Shown here in pieces: positions 1 to 5,527 of a stretch of DNA of 17,172 nt. Every line of letters starts with the position of its first letter. The stretch's first letter is position 1. The position numbers and the translations under genes are program-made. This DNA is from JALQXV01 sp051005235 (GTDB lineage Bacteria; Patescibacteriota; Saccharimonadia; Saccharimonadales; 2-12-FULL-41-12), in the NCBI GenBank assembly GCA_051005235.1, contig JBPCJO010000018.1, positions 1 through 17,172 on the forward strand, read 5' to 3'. Below the pieces are notes generated by a model, which saw only the letters and a list, made by a program, of their open reading frames with translations, was not told the DNA's origin and did no database searches.

Positions 1-116
1 GCCTGTAAGTAGCCTTTTTTATCCCATGATCTAAGGGTATTTGAGTGACAATTTAGCATTTCACATACTTCTCGGATCTTGAGTAAAGGTAGCTCATTTT
101 TGTTTGCTTGCGGCAT
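1..116 (-). CDS. HTH DNA-binding protein, MerR/excisionase-like (partial, N-terminus only)
   Basis: Reading leftward from ATG at 116-114, 38 codons stay open to the window edge. Residues about 12-36 have the shape of a MerR/excisionase-type helix-turn-helix: KIREVCEMLNCHSNTLRSWD followed by KKGYL, matching the usual pattern of hydrophobic residue, Ala/Cys, LGV-like turn, S/TLRxW and K/EG. Such a domain binds DNA, either as a small excisionase-like regulator or as the N-terminal part of an IS607-type serine recombinase; the missing C-terminus would decide. No ribosome binding site precedes the ATG, but a TATAGT -10 box (124-129) ends 7 nt upstream, so a leaderless mRNA is likely. The gene is divergent from the small ORF at 150. 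The fold call rests on pattern only. Confidence 0.7.
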   Translation of the reverse strand, partial: MPQANKNELPLLKIREVCEMLNCHSNTLRSWDKKGYLQ

Positions 117-149
117 ATCATTAACTATACATCACTTACTATAACCTAC

Positions 150-377
150 ATGAAAAGTTGGGCGTATATAGACAAAAAGTATGAAGATAATATGCTGCGA
201 GCAACTTTGCCCAAAATTGAGCGGAAAGAGTTTGAAAATACTATCTCTCAATTAGGCAACAAACTCAAAGCGGCAAATGTGGTTCAAGAAGATATTATTA
301 CCAGTAATTTGTTTTTGAACCTTCATTTTGATCATCAAAAAATGACGCACTACACCCTAAAGAAGCCATTTGCGTAA
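150..377 (+). CDS. Hypothetical protein, 75 aa
   Basis: An open frame runs from ATG 150 to the stop ending at 377. An upstream TTG at 108 in the same frame would overlap the divergent HTH gene and is less likely. The product is charged and probably soluble, with a lysine/glutamate-rich helical stretch (about residues 20-45) and a hydrophobic patch near residue 55. No signal peptide, membrane segment or known motif is visible. There is no Shine-Dalgarno sequence; TATAAC at 140-145 lies four bases before the ATG, closer than a normal -10. ATG 192 is an alternative start. Nothing downstream in this direction belongs with it. It may be a genuine small gene paired with the HTH regulator or a chance ORF. 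Confidence 0.35.
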   Translation: MKSWAYIDKKYEDNMLRATLPKIERKEFENTISQLGNKLKAANVVQEDIITSNLFLNLHFDHQKMTHYTLKKPFA

Positions 378-487
378 TTAGTTGAGTTAAATGCAATCCA
401 GAATAGTGGAATGGTTGGAATAAGCCCTGACGGGTTTGCGCTCTGCAGCCATGCTCGAAGCAAGCTTCTGCGCGTGACTTTGATCTT

Positions 488-521
488 CGAACCATTTTTG
501 CTGGCGCAAAAATCTGGTTCG
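488..521. repeat. Hairpin-forming inverted repeat in a gene-free stretch
   Basis: Between the small ORF and the tRNA terminator (378-538) no convincing gene is seen. Within it, 488-501 pairs with 506-521: a 7-bp outer stem (CGAACCA/TGGTTCG), a 2-nt bulge (513-514) and a 7-bp inner stem (TTTTTGC/GCAAAAA) closing a TGGC loop. A smaller hairpin-capable palindrome with GAAG/CTTC arms lies just upstream near 455-470. No T-tract follows on either strand, so it is not a plain intrinsic terminator. It could be part of a structured RNA or a degenerate element. Confidence 0.4.
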
Positions 522-538
522 CTTCCAACTCACCGTGC

Positions 539-567
539 AAAAAACTAAAAACCACTCTAGCGAGTGG
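539..567 (-). terminator. Intrinsic terminator of the CAU tRNA
   Basis: On the minus strand a perfect 6-bp stem (CCACTC/GAGTGG, 552-567) with a 4-nt loop is followed by TTTTT and, after AG, TTTTTT. It starts 13 nt beyond the CCA end of the leftward tRNA and is therefore its terminator. It lies inside a 90-codon leftward open frame, which argues that this frame is not a gene. Confidence 0.8.
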
Positions 568-579
568 CATTTACTTTTC

Positions 580-655
580 TGGTGGGGGTGGTTGGAATCG
601 AACCAACTACCAAGTGGTTATGAGCCGCCTGCTCTAACCGATGAGCTACACCCCC
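580..655 (-). tRNA. tRNA with CAU anticodon (Met elongator or Ile2)
   Basis: A complete 76-nt cloverleaf on the minus strand. The acceptor stem GGGGGTG (655-649) pairs with CACCCCC (590-584), the discriminator base is A, and CCA is encoded (582-580). The D stem is GCTC/GAGC, the anticodon loop is CTCATAA with anticodon CAT at 622-620, and the T arm is GTTGG-TTCGATT-CCAAC. The first base pair is G-C and the anticodon stem lacks three G-C pairs beside the loop, so it is not an initiator tRNA. CAU without modification data can mean elongator Met or lysidine-modified Ile. One oddity: the anticodon stem GGCGG/CCACT has a C-A mismatch in its middle pair and a G-U end pair. Its own promoter and terminator flank it. 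Confidence 0.93.
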
Positions 656-680
656 GTATAACCGATTGGTTAACAGATTG

Positions 681-689
681 AGTATACCA
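681..689 (-). promoter_or_regulatory. Extended -10 promoter of the tRNA
   Basis: Read leftward this is TGGTATACT, an extended -10 element (TG-N-TATACT). The expected start is near 674, giving a short leader of about 19 nt before the tRNA 5' end at 655. No good -35 is visible, as is common with TGn promoters. It is the mirror image of the element at 706-714. Confidence 0.6.
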
Positions 690-705
690 GAAAATGTAAC
701 TTAAT

Positions 706-714
706 TGGTATACT
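706..714 (+). promoter_or_regulatory. Extended -10 promoter of the ftsB/divIC-like gene
   Basis: TGGTATACT (extended -10) lies 13 nt before ATG 728, so transcription should begin within about 7 nt of the start codon. It forms a perfect 9-bp inverted repeat with 681-689, and the two divergent promoters are 16 nt apart. No -35 hexamer is evident. Confidence 0.6.
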
Positions 715-727
715 AAGCTCTGAGTAC

Positions 728-1177
728 ATGGTTATGACACAAAATAAAAATATAATTCTTAAAAAACTACAGGTTTTAACCGATACGCGGGCGTTGGGCT
801 TGCTGGCTTTTGGCGTGGTTGCCTTGCTGGTTACCTGGAGTGGTATTAAAGTGGTACAGACTAATTATGAACTCGAGAAAAAGATATCGGTTGCCCGCCA
901 GCAAAACGCGATTAATCAACTCGAAAACGAAAACCTCAAGCTGAAGAATAAATATTACGAAAGTCCGCAGTACTTAGAGTTAACGACGCGGCGGCAATTT
1001 GGTAAAGCGGCGGTGGGCGAAAAACTCTATACAGTTCCCGAAAGTGTGGCGTTGTCGAAGACGGTTGAAAGCCAGGCGACCACCCAAGCTGTCGCGGAGC
1101 AAGCTAGTGCTAAGCCAAAATACCAACAGAACTTTGATGACTGGATGAAATTTTTGTTTAGTAAGACTCAGGGTTAA
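728..1177 (+). CDS. Septum formation initiator (FtsB/DivIC-like) protein
   Basis: The 149-aa protein has the FtsB/DivIC architecture: a short cytoplasmic N-terminus, one membrane span (about residues 24-44), then an extracytoplasmic coiled coil (about 45-80, with LEKKISVARQQ and NQLENENLKLKNKY), followed by a YLELTTRRQFG segment and VGEKLYTVP, which match the family pattern of arginine-rich turn then GE-xxxxVP. These proteins form the FtsQLB/DivIB-FtsL-DivIC bridge that activates septal peptidoglycan synthesis. Residues 105-149 are an Ala/Gln-rich tail ending in a short amphipathic helix and are longer than usual. The start is ATG 728 or ATG 734; neither has a Shine-Dalgarno sequence, in keeping with the promoter 13 nt upstream. 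Its 3' neighbour is separated by a 186-nt regulatory gap, so it is probably a single-gene unit. Confidence 0.85.
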   Translation: MVMTQNKNIILKKLQVLTDTRALGLLAFGVVALLVTWSGIKVVQTNYELEKKISVARQQNAINQLENENLKLKNKYYESPQYLELTTRRQFGKAAVGEKLYTVPESVALSKTVESQATTQAVAEQASAKPKYQQNFDDWMKFLFSKTQG

Positions 1178-1181
1178 TGTT

Positions 1182-1210
1182 TTGTTAATATCGGGGGGTT
1201 AAAATAAAGT
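1182..1210 (+). promoter_or_regulatory. Possible promoter of the nuclease-comEC-LTD operon
   Basis: TTGTTA (1182-1187) and TAAAGT (1205-1210) are 17 nt apart, each four of six to consensus. A start near 1217 would place the first arm of the 23-bp inverted repeat at the very 5' end of the mRNA and give a leader of about 147 nt. Confidence 0.35.
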
Positions 1211-1212
1211 TA

Positions 1213-1372
1213 TGAACCCATTTATATCTCCTTTCCGCTTCAAGCCACCTTGGCGGCACCAGCTGCCCGTTTTATTCGTCAGCGTACCTACAGGTACACT
1301 TCCTCACAACAACGAACACCTGGCACTCACCAAACTGGCTTTCACTTTCGAAAGGAGATATAAATGGGTTCA
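1213..1372. repeat. Perfect 23-bp inverted repeat enclosing the RBS and start codon of the nuclease gene
   Basis: Bases 1213-1235 are the exact reverse complement of 1350-1372. The right arm contains the ribosome binding site AAAGGAG (1351-1357), the ATG (1364-1366) and the first three codons of the HNH nuclease. In an mRNA starting before 1213 the left arm would pair with all of this and block translation. The 114-nt intervening segment (1236-1349) contains small hairpins, such as GTACC/GGTAC near 1290, but no clear gene or -10 box. It could be a translational switch or, since inversion of the segment leaves the RBS intact, an invertible DNA segment. Confidence 0.9.
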
Positions 1373-2086
1373 GTGAATCTACGTAAGCGGCGGCTCGTTT
1401 TTTTGATACTGTCGGTGGCTGTTATGGCTGCGGGCGCGCTGTACGAAGCTATTCAAACTCCGCCGGTTAGTGATTCGGCTGTTCAATCTGCCGTAACTGT
1501 TGGTAATGTTGCGCAGTCACCGGCGATTGATGCGCTTAACGGGTTGCCAATAAAAGGTAAAGCACCTAAAACTGGTTACTCGCGGACGCAGTTTTCGGAC
1601 GGTTGGGGTGACGCTGGCGATTGTGATGTCCGTAACTTTATCCTTAAACGCGACATGACCGGTGTAATTACTACGTCTGTTACCGATTGTACGGTTATGC
1701 AGGGGACGCTACTCGATCCGTATACCAATAAAACAATTTCGTTTGTGCGTGGTAAAGACAGTAGCGCCGACGTACAAATTGACCATGTCGTAGCTTTGTC
1801 GAATGCCTGGCAAACTGGCGCTCAACAGATTTCTGTCGTACAACGATACAATTTAGCCAATGACCAACTTAATTTATTGGCAGTTGATGGCCCAGCTAAC
1901 CAAAAAAAGAGTGACTCCGATGCTGCAAGTTGGCTGCCTCCGAATAAAGGTTATCGATGCCAATATGTTGCCCGCCAAATAGCCGTAAAGCAAAAATATC
2001 AACTCTGGCTAGTTCAAGCCGAAGCCGATGCGATGCAGAAAGTCTTATCGAATTGTCCCGACCAGATTTTACCAATCGTTAGTTAA
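1364..2086 (+). CDS. Secreted or membrane-anchored HNH nuclease, DUF1524/GmrSD C-terminal-like
   Basis: The 240-aa protein starts with a basic n-region and one hydrophobic segment (residues 9-27, a signal peptide or anchor) and a linker to about 55. Residues 60-235 form a DUF1524-type HNH domain: LPIKGKAPKTGYSRTQF, GDCDVRN, a strand around TLLDPYTNKTISF, the core motif QIDHVVALSNAW (Asp140, His141 predicted metal/catalytic), Asn170 in DQLNLL, and N179/K181 in the NQKKSD turn. Four cysteines (87, 109, 199, 231) fit disulfides outside the cell. The family cuts DNA non-specifically. An excellent Shine-Dalgarno (AAAGGAG, 7 nt from ATG) fixes the start, but it lies inside a 23-bp inverted repeat. 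The gene is 36 nt upstream of comEC, so it is a candidate DNA-processing partner for uptake. Scavenging extracellular DNA for nucleotides is the alternative. Confidence 0.85.
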   Translation: MGSVNLRKRRLVFLILSVAVMAAGALYEAIQTPPVSDSAVQSAVTVGNVAQSPAIDALNGLPIKGKAPKTGYSRTQFSDGWGDAGDCDVRNFILKRDMTGVITTSVTDCTVMQGTLLDPYTNKTISFVRGKDSSADVQIDHVVALSNAWQTGAQQISVVQRYNLANDQLNLLAVDGPANQKKSDSDAASWLPPNKGYRCQYVARQIAVKQKYQLWLVQAEADAMQKVLSNCPDQILPIVS

Positions 2087-2122
2087 TAAATAGATAATCT
2101 ATCGCGCCTATAGTTACCAGGC

Positions 2123-3568
2123 ATGAAGCTACATGCATCGTGGTTTATTGGTTGGGGCTGCTTGGGTTTTTTGGTTGGCGTTGGCTTATGCGCGTTCACC
2201 TCTAGCGATTGGTTTAGTAAACCTATCTGCCTGGCGGTTGCCGTTTTACTTGCAACCTCAAGTGTCTGGTTCAGATTTCGTTGGTTGGTGTTAGTTATGT
2301 GTATCGCTGGCTGTTTAGCTGGCGTCTGGCGGGGGAGCCAGTTACAAGCAGAACTGAGCGTCTATCAACCATATTACGAAACTGTTGTGACGCTTCAAGG
2401 TCACGTAGCGCAAGACCCTTCAACTGGGTCTACGGGCGATCTGCGGCTCAATCTTAAACATGTAATTATTAAAGGAGAGAACTTACAGGGCGAGGTGTGG
2501 GTGAGTGTGCCTCGGTCGGACATTAAACGGGGCGATCGGGTGACGGTGCACGGCAAGCTGGGTGAAGGTTTTGGTAGCCTTTCAGCCACGATGTATCGGG
2601 CGCAGGTTATCGAAGTTATTAGGCCGAATCCGGGAGACATAGCTCGCCGGGTGCGTGATTGGTTTGCGGCTGGTGTGCGGGTTGGTATCCCAGACACTCA
2701 AGCTAGTTTGGGGTTAGGTTATTTAGTTGGCCAAAAAACTGCTTTGCCGGAGCAGCTTGAACAAGATATTAAGGCCACGGGGCTCACTCACGTGGTAGTC
2801 GCTAGCGGCTATAATTTGACCATTCTAGTCGTTTTTTCGCGCCGGATATTTTTGCGAGCCTCCAAGTATCTGGCGACGCTTATGAGCACACTAATGGTAT
2901 TGGCATTTATGTTGGTTACTGGCTTTAGCCCGTCAATGTCGCGGGCGGGCTTGGTCGCCATTTTGGGTTTGATGGTGTGGTACTACGGTCGTAAAATGCA
3001 CCCGTTTGTGTTGCTTTCGTTTGCGGCAGCCGTAACGGTTTGGCTACAGCCTTCATATCTTTGGGGAGACCTTGGATGGTACCTATCGTTTACGTCTTTT
3101 ATTGGTGTGATTGTGCTAGCACCGCTGTTACACCATTACTACTGGGGAATCGAAAAAAAGCCCGGTTTGTTTCGAGAACTCATAATTAGTACGCTGGCTG
3201 CGCAGATCGTTACTACGCCAGTAATCTTGCTTACGTTTAACTTGTTCGCCGTATATGCCTTGCTGGCGAACTTGTTGGTCTTGCCGTTGGTGCCGCTGGC
3301 CATGCTCTGTACCTTTATTGCTGGACTGGCAGGGTTAATCGTGCCTGGTTTGGCAGCGTTCTTGGCGCTTCCAGCTGTGTTGATACTGACGTATTCAACC
3401 AGTGTCATTCAATACATAGCAGGTTTGCCAAATGCCCAAATTGAGCTGGTTTTTAATAGTTTGTTAATGATTGGCAGCTACATTGGGTTAGGGATTGTAA
3501 TAACTTATTTAAAAAGGAGAACTCATCATGATTTTCGTGACCCGGATTCAGCAAACGATACATATTAG
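2123..3568 (+). CDS. comEC: ComEC-type DNA uptake channel, short form without beta-lactamase domain
   Basis: A 481-aa polytopic membrane protein. Residues 1-75 hold two or three spans, 80-170 an OB-fold-like extracytoplasmic domain (DUF4131 type), and 190-465 the competence domain. Signature motifs are GLTHVVVASGYNLTIL (220-235; canonical GLxHLLAISGxHV), GFSPSMSRAGLVA (267-279), GDLGWYLSF (315-323) and QIVTTPVIL (361-369). ComEC carries single-stranded DNA across the cytoplasmic membrane in natural transformation. Full-length homologues of about 750 aa end in a metallo-beta-lactamase domain thought to degrade the non-transforming strand. Here the protein stops after the last span with a short basic tail and that domain is absent. 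The gene follows the HNH nuclease by 36 nt with a poor Shine-Dalgarno, suggesting translational coupling, and its last 41 nt overlap the next gene. Confidence 0.9.
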   Translation: MKLHASWFIGWGCLGFLVGVGLCAFTSSDWFSKPICLAVAVLLATSSVWFRFRWLVLVMCIAGCLAGVWRGSQLQAELSVYQPYYETVVTLQGHVAQDPSTGSTGDLRLNLKHVIIKGENLQGEVWVSVPRSDIKRGDRVTVHGKLGEGFGSLSATMYRAQVIEVIRPNPGDIARRVRDWFAAGVRVGIPDTQASLGLGYLVGQKTALPEQLEQDIKATGLTHVVVASGYNLTILVVFSRRIFLRASKYLATLMSTLMVLAFMLVTGFSPSMSRAGLVAILGLMVWYYGRKMHPFVLLSFAAAVTVWLQPSYLWGDLGWYLSFTSFIGVIVLAPLLHHYYWGIEKKPGLFRELIISTLAAQIVTTPVILLTFNLFAVYALLANLLVLPLVPLAMLCTFIAGLAGLIVPGLAAFLALPAVLILTYSTSVIQYIAGLPNAQIELVFNSLLMIGSYIGLGIVITYLKRRTHHDFRDPDSANDTY

Positions 3569-5039
3569 TGTGGCGGTAATCGTCTTAACGATTGGGTTAG
3601 CTATATCGGCTTCGGCCGAGGCAACGGCCGTTAATAGTCCGCTCGTTATTTATCAGGTACAAACTGGTACGCCTAGTTCTGCATCACAGGAATATGTAGC
3701 CGTCTACAACAATACCGATCAAGCGGTTGATATCACTAACTGGTGTGTAGTGTATGCCAGTTCTAGCGATGTGTCTCAGTCACAACTTAGTTGCCTCAAG
3801 CCACCAGTAATGTCGGTCAAACTTTTTCTAAAAGCTCACAGCTCTTTGCTGTTGGCAACATCAGAATTTGTACAGTCACAGCCTGGGTTTACGCCCGACG
3901 CGGTGTTTACGGCTGGTATCGCGGCCACGTCCGGGCATATTAAATTGCTCGATGCCTCTAAGCGTCTTATGGATACTGTGGGTTGGGGGGCTGCCACCAA
4001 ACCAGAAGGTTCTGCCATTGCCGCGCCTGCCGCTGGCAAAATTCTGCAGCGGCACCAGCTCCCGATGAACCAACTACAAGATACCAACAATAATGCTGCC
4101 GACTTTTTTCAAACCGACCGCTTATTGGTTGTCGGTGGAAACATATATGAAGAGGTGATACTAACTGTAGACGCTCCGTCACCAATACTCTCAGAGATTC
4201 TGCCCAACGCAGCTGGTGCCGATAGCGGCAACGAATTTATCGAGCTATATAACCCAACCAATGAAACAATTAATTTGGCAGGCTATCTGTTACAACTTGG
4301 TCCGGCGTTTACGAAAACATATGTTTTACCTGCTACGTTGCTTGAACCAGGCGCATACCTGTCACTTAGTGATACTCAAACCGGTATAACCCTGCCCAAT
4401 ACTGCTGCATCAGTCAGGTTAGTAAGTCCAAACGGCATTTCGGTCAGCGAAGTTGCCTATGCCGACCTACAAGAAGCCGTCAGCTTTGCCTATAGCGAGG
4501 GCAGTTGGCAGGCTACCTACCTACCAACGCCCGGCTCCGAGAATATCATCCTAGCTAGCAAGCCATGTCCCGCAGGCCAGCTCAGAAGCGAAGAAACCGG
4601 CCAATGTAAAAACGTTACACCTGTGGCAAGTGTGCTACCGTGCAAAGAAGGGCAGACTCGCAACATCGAGACCGGCCGCTGCCGCAATATTGTAGCTGTA
4701 GCTGCGGTAACGACGTGTAAGGTTGGGCAAGAAAAGAACCCGGCAACCGGCCGCTGCCGTAACATAGCAGTCGTGGCGCCGACAAAACCATGTCCCGCAG
4801 GCCAAGAACGTAACCCCAACTCGGGAAGATGCAAAAAGATCAGCGCTATTGTTGCCTCGGGCACCAACAGTGTCAAAGACGTCCCATCTCCGGTGGTGTC
4901 TAGTAACATGAAACTATTGATTGCCGGTGTTGCAGCGCTGTCTACAGTTGGCTACGCGCTTTACGAGTGGCGGCACGAAGTATGTGCTTTATTTGGTCGG
5001 CTTAAGAGTAAAATAACTACCTCAAGCCTACCAACATAA
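3528..5039 (+). CDS. Surface protein with two lamin-tail-like domains and four Cys repeats, C-terminal membrane anchor
   Basis: A 503-aa exported protein. A signal peptide (about 1-30, ending SASA) precedes two lamin-tail (LTD)-like beta domains: about 38-155 (EYVAVYNNTDQAVDITNWCV, later LMDTVGW) and about 218-335 (NEFIELYNPTNETINLAGYL, later PGSENI). Residues 347-440 are four tandem 25-residue units, each C-x12-C with a GQxRNxxTGRCRNI core. A hydrophobic anchor (about 461-479) and basic tail end the protein. Bacterial LTDs are known next to or fused with secreted nucleases and ComEC-like metallo-beta-lactamases, and are suspected of binding DNA or surfaces. The gene has a strong AAGGAGA 7 nt before ATG and overlaps comEC by 41 nt. 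I infer a DNA-capturing or scaffold role for the channel; the cysteine repeats themselves I do not recognise. Confidence 0.8.
   Translation: MIFVTRIQQTIHISVAVIVLTIGLAISASAEATAVNSPLVIYQVQTGTPSSASQEYVAVYNNTDQAVDITNWCVVYASSSDVSQSQLSCLKPPVMSVKLFLKAHSSLLLATSEFVQSQPGFTPDAVFTAGIAATSGHIKLLDASKRLMDTVGWGAATKPEGSAIAAPAAGKILQRHQLPMNQLQDTNNNAADFFQTDRLLVVGGNIYEEVILTVDAPSPILSEILPNAAGADSGNEFIELYNPTNETINLAGYLLQLGPAFTKTYVLPATLLEPGAYLSLSDTQTGITLPNTAASVRLVSPNGISVSEVAYADLQEAVSFAYSEGSWQATYLPTPGSENIILASKPCPAGQLRSEETGQCKNVTPVASVLPCKEGQTRNIETGRCRNIVAVAAVTTCKVGQEKNPATGRCRNIAVVAPTKPCPAGQERNPNSGRCKKISAIVASGTNSVKDVPSPVVSSNMKLLIAGVAALSTVGYALYEWRHEVCALFGRLKSKITTSSLPT
4566..4865 (+). repeat. Four tandem 75-bp coding repeats (cysteine-pair module)
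   Basis: Codons for Cys 347, 372, 397 and 422 are exactly 25 codons apart, and each has a partner Cys 13 residues later (360, 385, 410, 435). The core of each unit is C-xxGQ-x-RN-xx-TGRC-RNI, while the linkers are Ala/Val-rich and diverged. This indicates repeated internal duplication of one small, probably disulfide-closed loop. Confidence 0.85.
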
Positions 5040-5075
5040 GCGAAACTGTACTTGTAGTACGCTTATGTTTTATTA
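5033..5075 (+). terminator. Terminator of the nuclease-comEC-LTD operon
   Basis: AACATAAGCG (5033-5042) pairs perfectly with CGCTTATGTT (5060-5069) over a 17-nt loop and runs into TTTTATTA. The stop codon of the LTD gene lies in the left arm. It separates this operon from the gene starting at 5088. Confidence 0.65.
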
Positions 5076-5087
5076 TAAGAGTTAATT

Positions 5088-5402
5088 ATGCCAGCACATT
5101 TTGAATTAGATCCTGATTACGCCAATATTGTAGTGACTTGCCCTATGCCGGGTAAAGAAGATTTGCCATCACAAACACTAGAGCAGTTTATGCAAACCGA
5201 AGTTGGCCAAAGAATTATTGGTGAAGCGCTCAAGAATGCTGATACGCTTCAAGATAGTGGAATCGATAAAGAGACGGCTATTGCAATTGCCCTTGGCCCT
5301 GCAGCCGTCAAAGATGATGAGGGTATGCTTGTGAGACTGCCTCGTGAAGAGGATACCTCTTCTTCTATAGAGCCAGAAACTCCAAAAAAAAAACTGAACT
5401 GA
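5088..5402 (+). CDS. Unknown protein, N-terminal part of a frameshifted gene
   Basis: This 104-codon frame encodes an acidic, probably cytoplasmic segment (LEQFMQTEVGQRIIGEALKN, then a helical stretch to residue 75) that ends in PKKKLN at a TGA. It stops directly after a run of ten A (5384-5393). In the -1 frame the reading continues without interruption from the A-run through TELTPEASNQ into the next listed frame, giving a single product of about 499 aa (5088-6586). The most natural reading is therefore one gene interrupted by a one-base slip. I recognise no domain. The start has only a weak AAGAG upstream. It begins just past the preceding operon's terminator, so it needs its own promoter or readthrough. 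Confidence 0.65.
   Translation: MPAHFELDPDYANIVVTCPMPGKEDLPSQTLEQFMQTEVGQRIIGEALKNADTLQDSGIDKETAIAIALGPAAVKDDEGMLVRLPREEDTSSSIEPETPKKKLN
5384..5393 (+). other. A10 homopolymer: frameshift or slippage site
   Basis: Ten consecutive A, read CCA-AAA-AAA-AAA-CTG in the upstream frame. Eleven A (or a -1 ribosomal slip on A-AAA-AAA) would join the two frames at 5088 and 5528 into one ORF. The cause could be transcriptional slippage, programmed frameshifting, a real mutation or a homopolymer sequencing error. Confidence 0.75.
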
Positions 5403-5527
5403 CCCCCGAAGCTAGCAATCAGTTTAAAGTTACGGCTAGTAAAACCCCAAAACCAATTAAGCCTACTGTCAAAGTTGAAGACGAACAGAAACCCTTAGAA
5501 AAAACGGTAGTCAGTAAACCAGAAACG

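Noticed and set aside
298..570. 90-codon leftward open frame
   Set aside because: It contains the tRNA's intrinsic terminator and the 14-bp hairpin, has no ribosome binding site and a low-quality, Cys/Phe-scattered product.
412..598. Direct repeat TGGTTGGAAT at 412-421 and 589-598 (tRNA T arm) as a possible attachment site
   Set aside because: Only ten bases, covers the T arm but not the tRNA 3' end, and no integrase is seen; likely chance.
3836..4909. Several open frames overlapping the LTD gene on both strands
   Set aside because: Shadows of a well-supported gene; compositionally odd and without starts or ribosome binding sites.
5400..5402. TGA recoded as an amino acid (as in Gracilibacteria/Absconditabacteria)
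   Set aside because: Reading through TGA leads to a poor frame with a TAG soon after; the protein-like continuation is in the -1 frame, so a frameshift explains it better.
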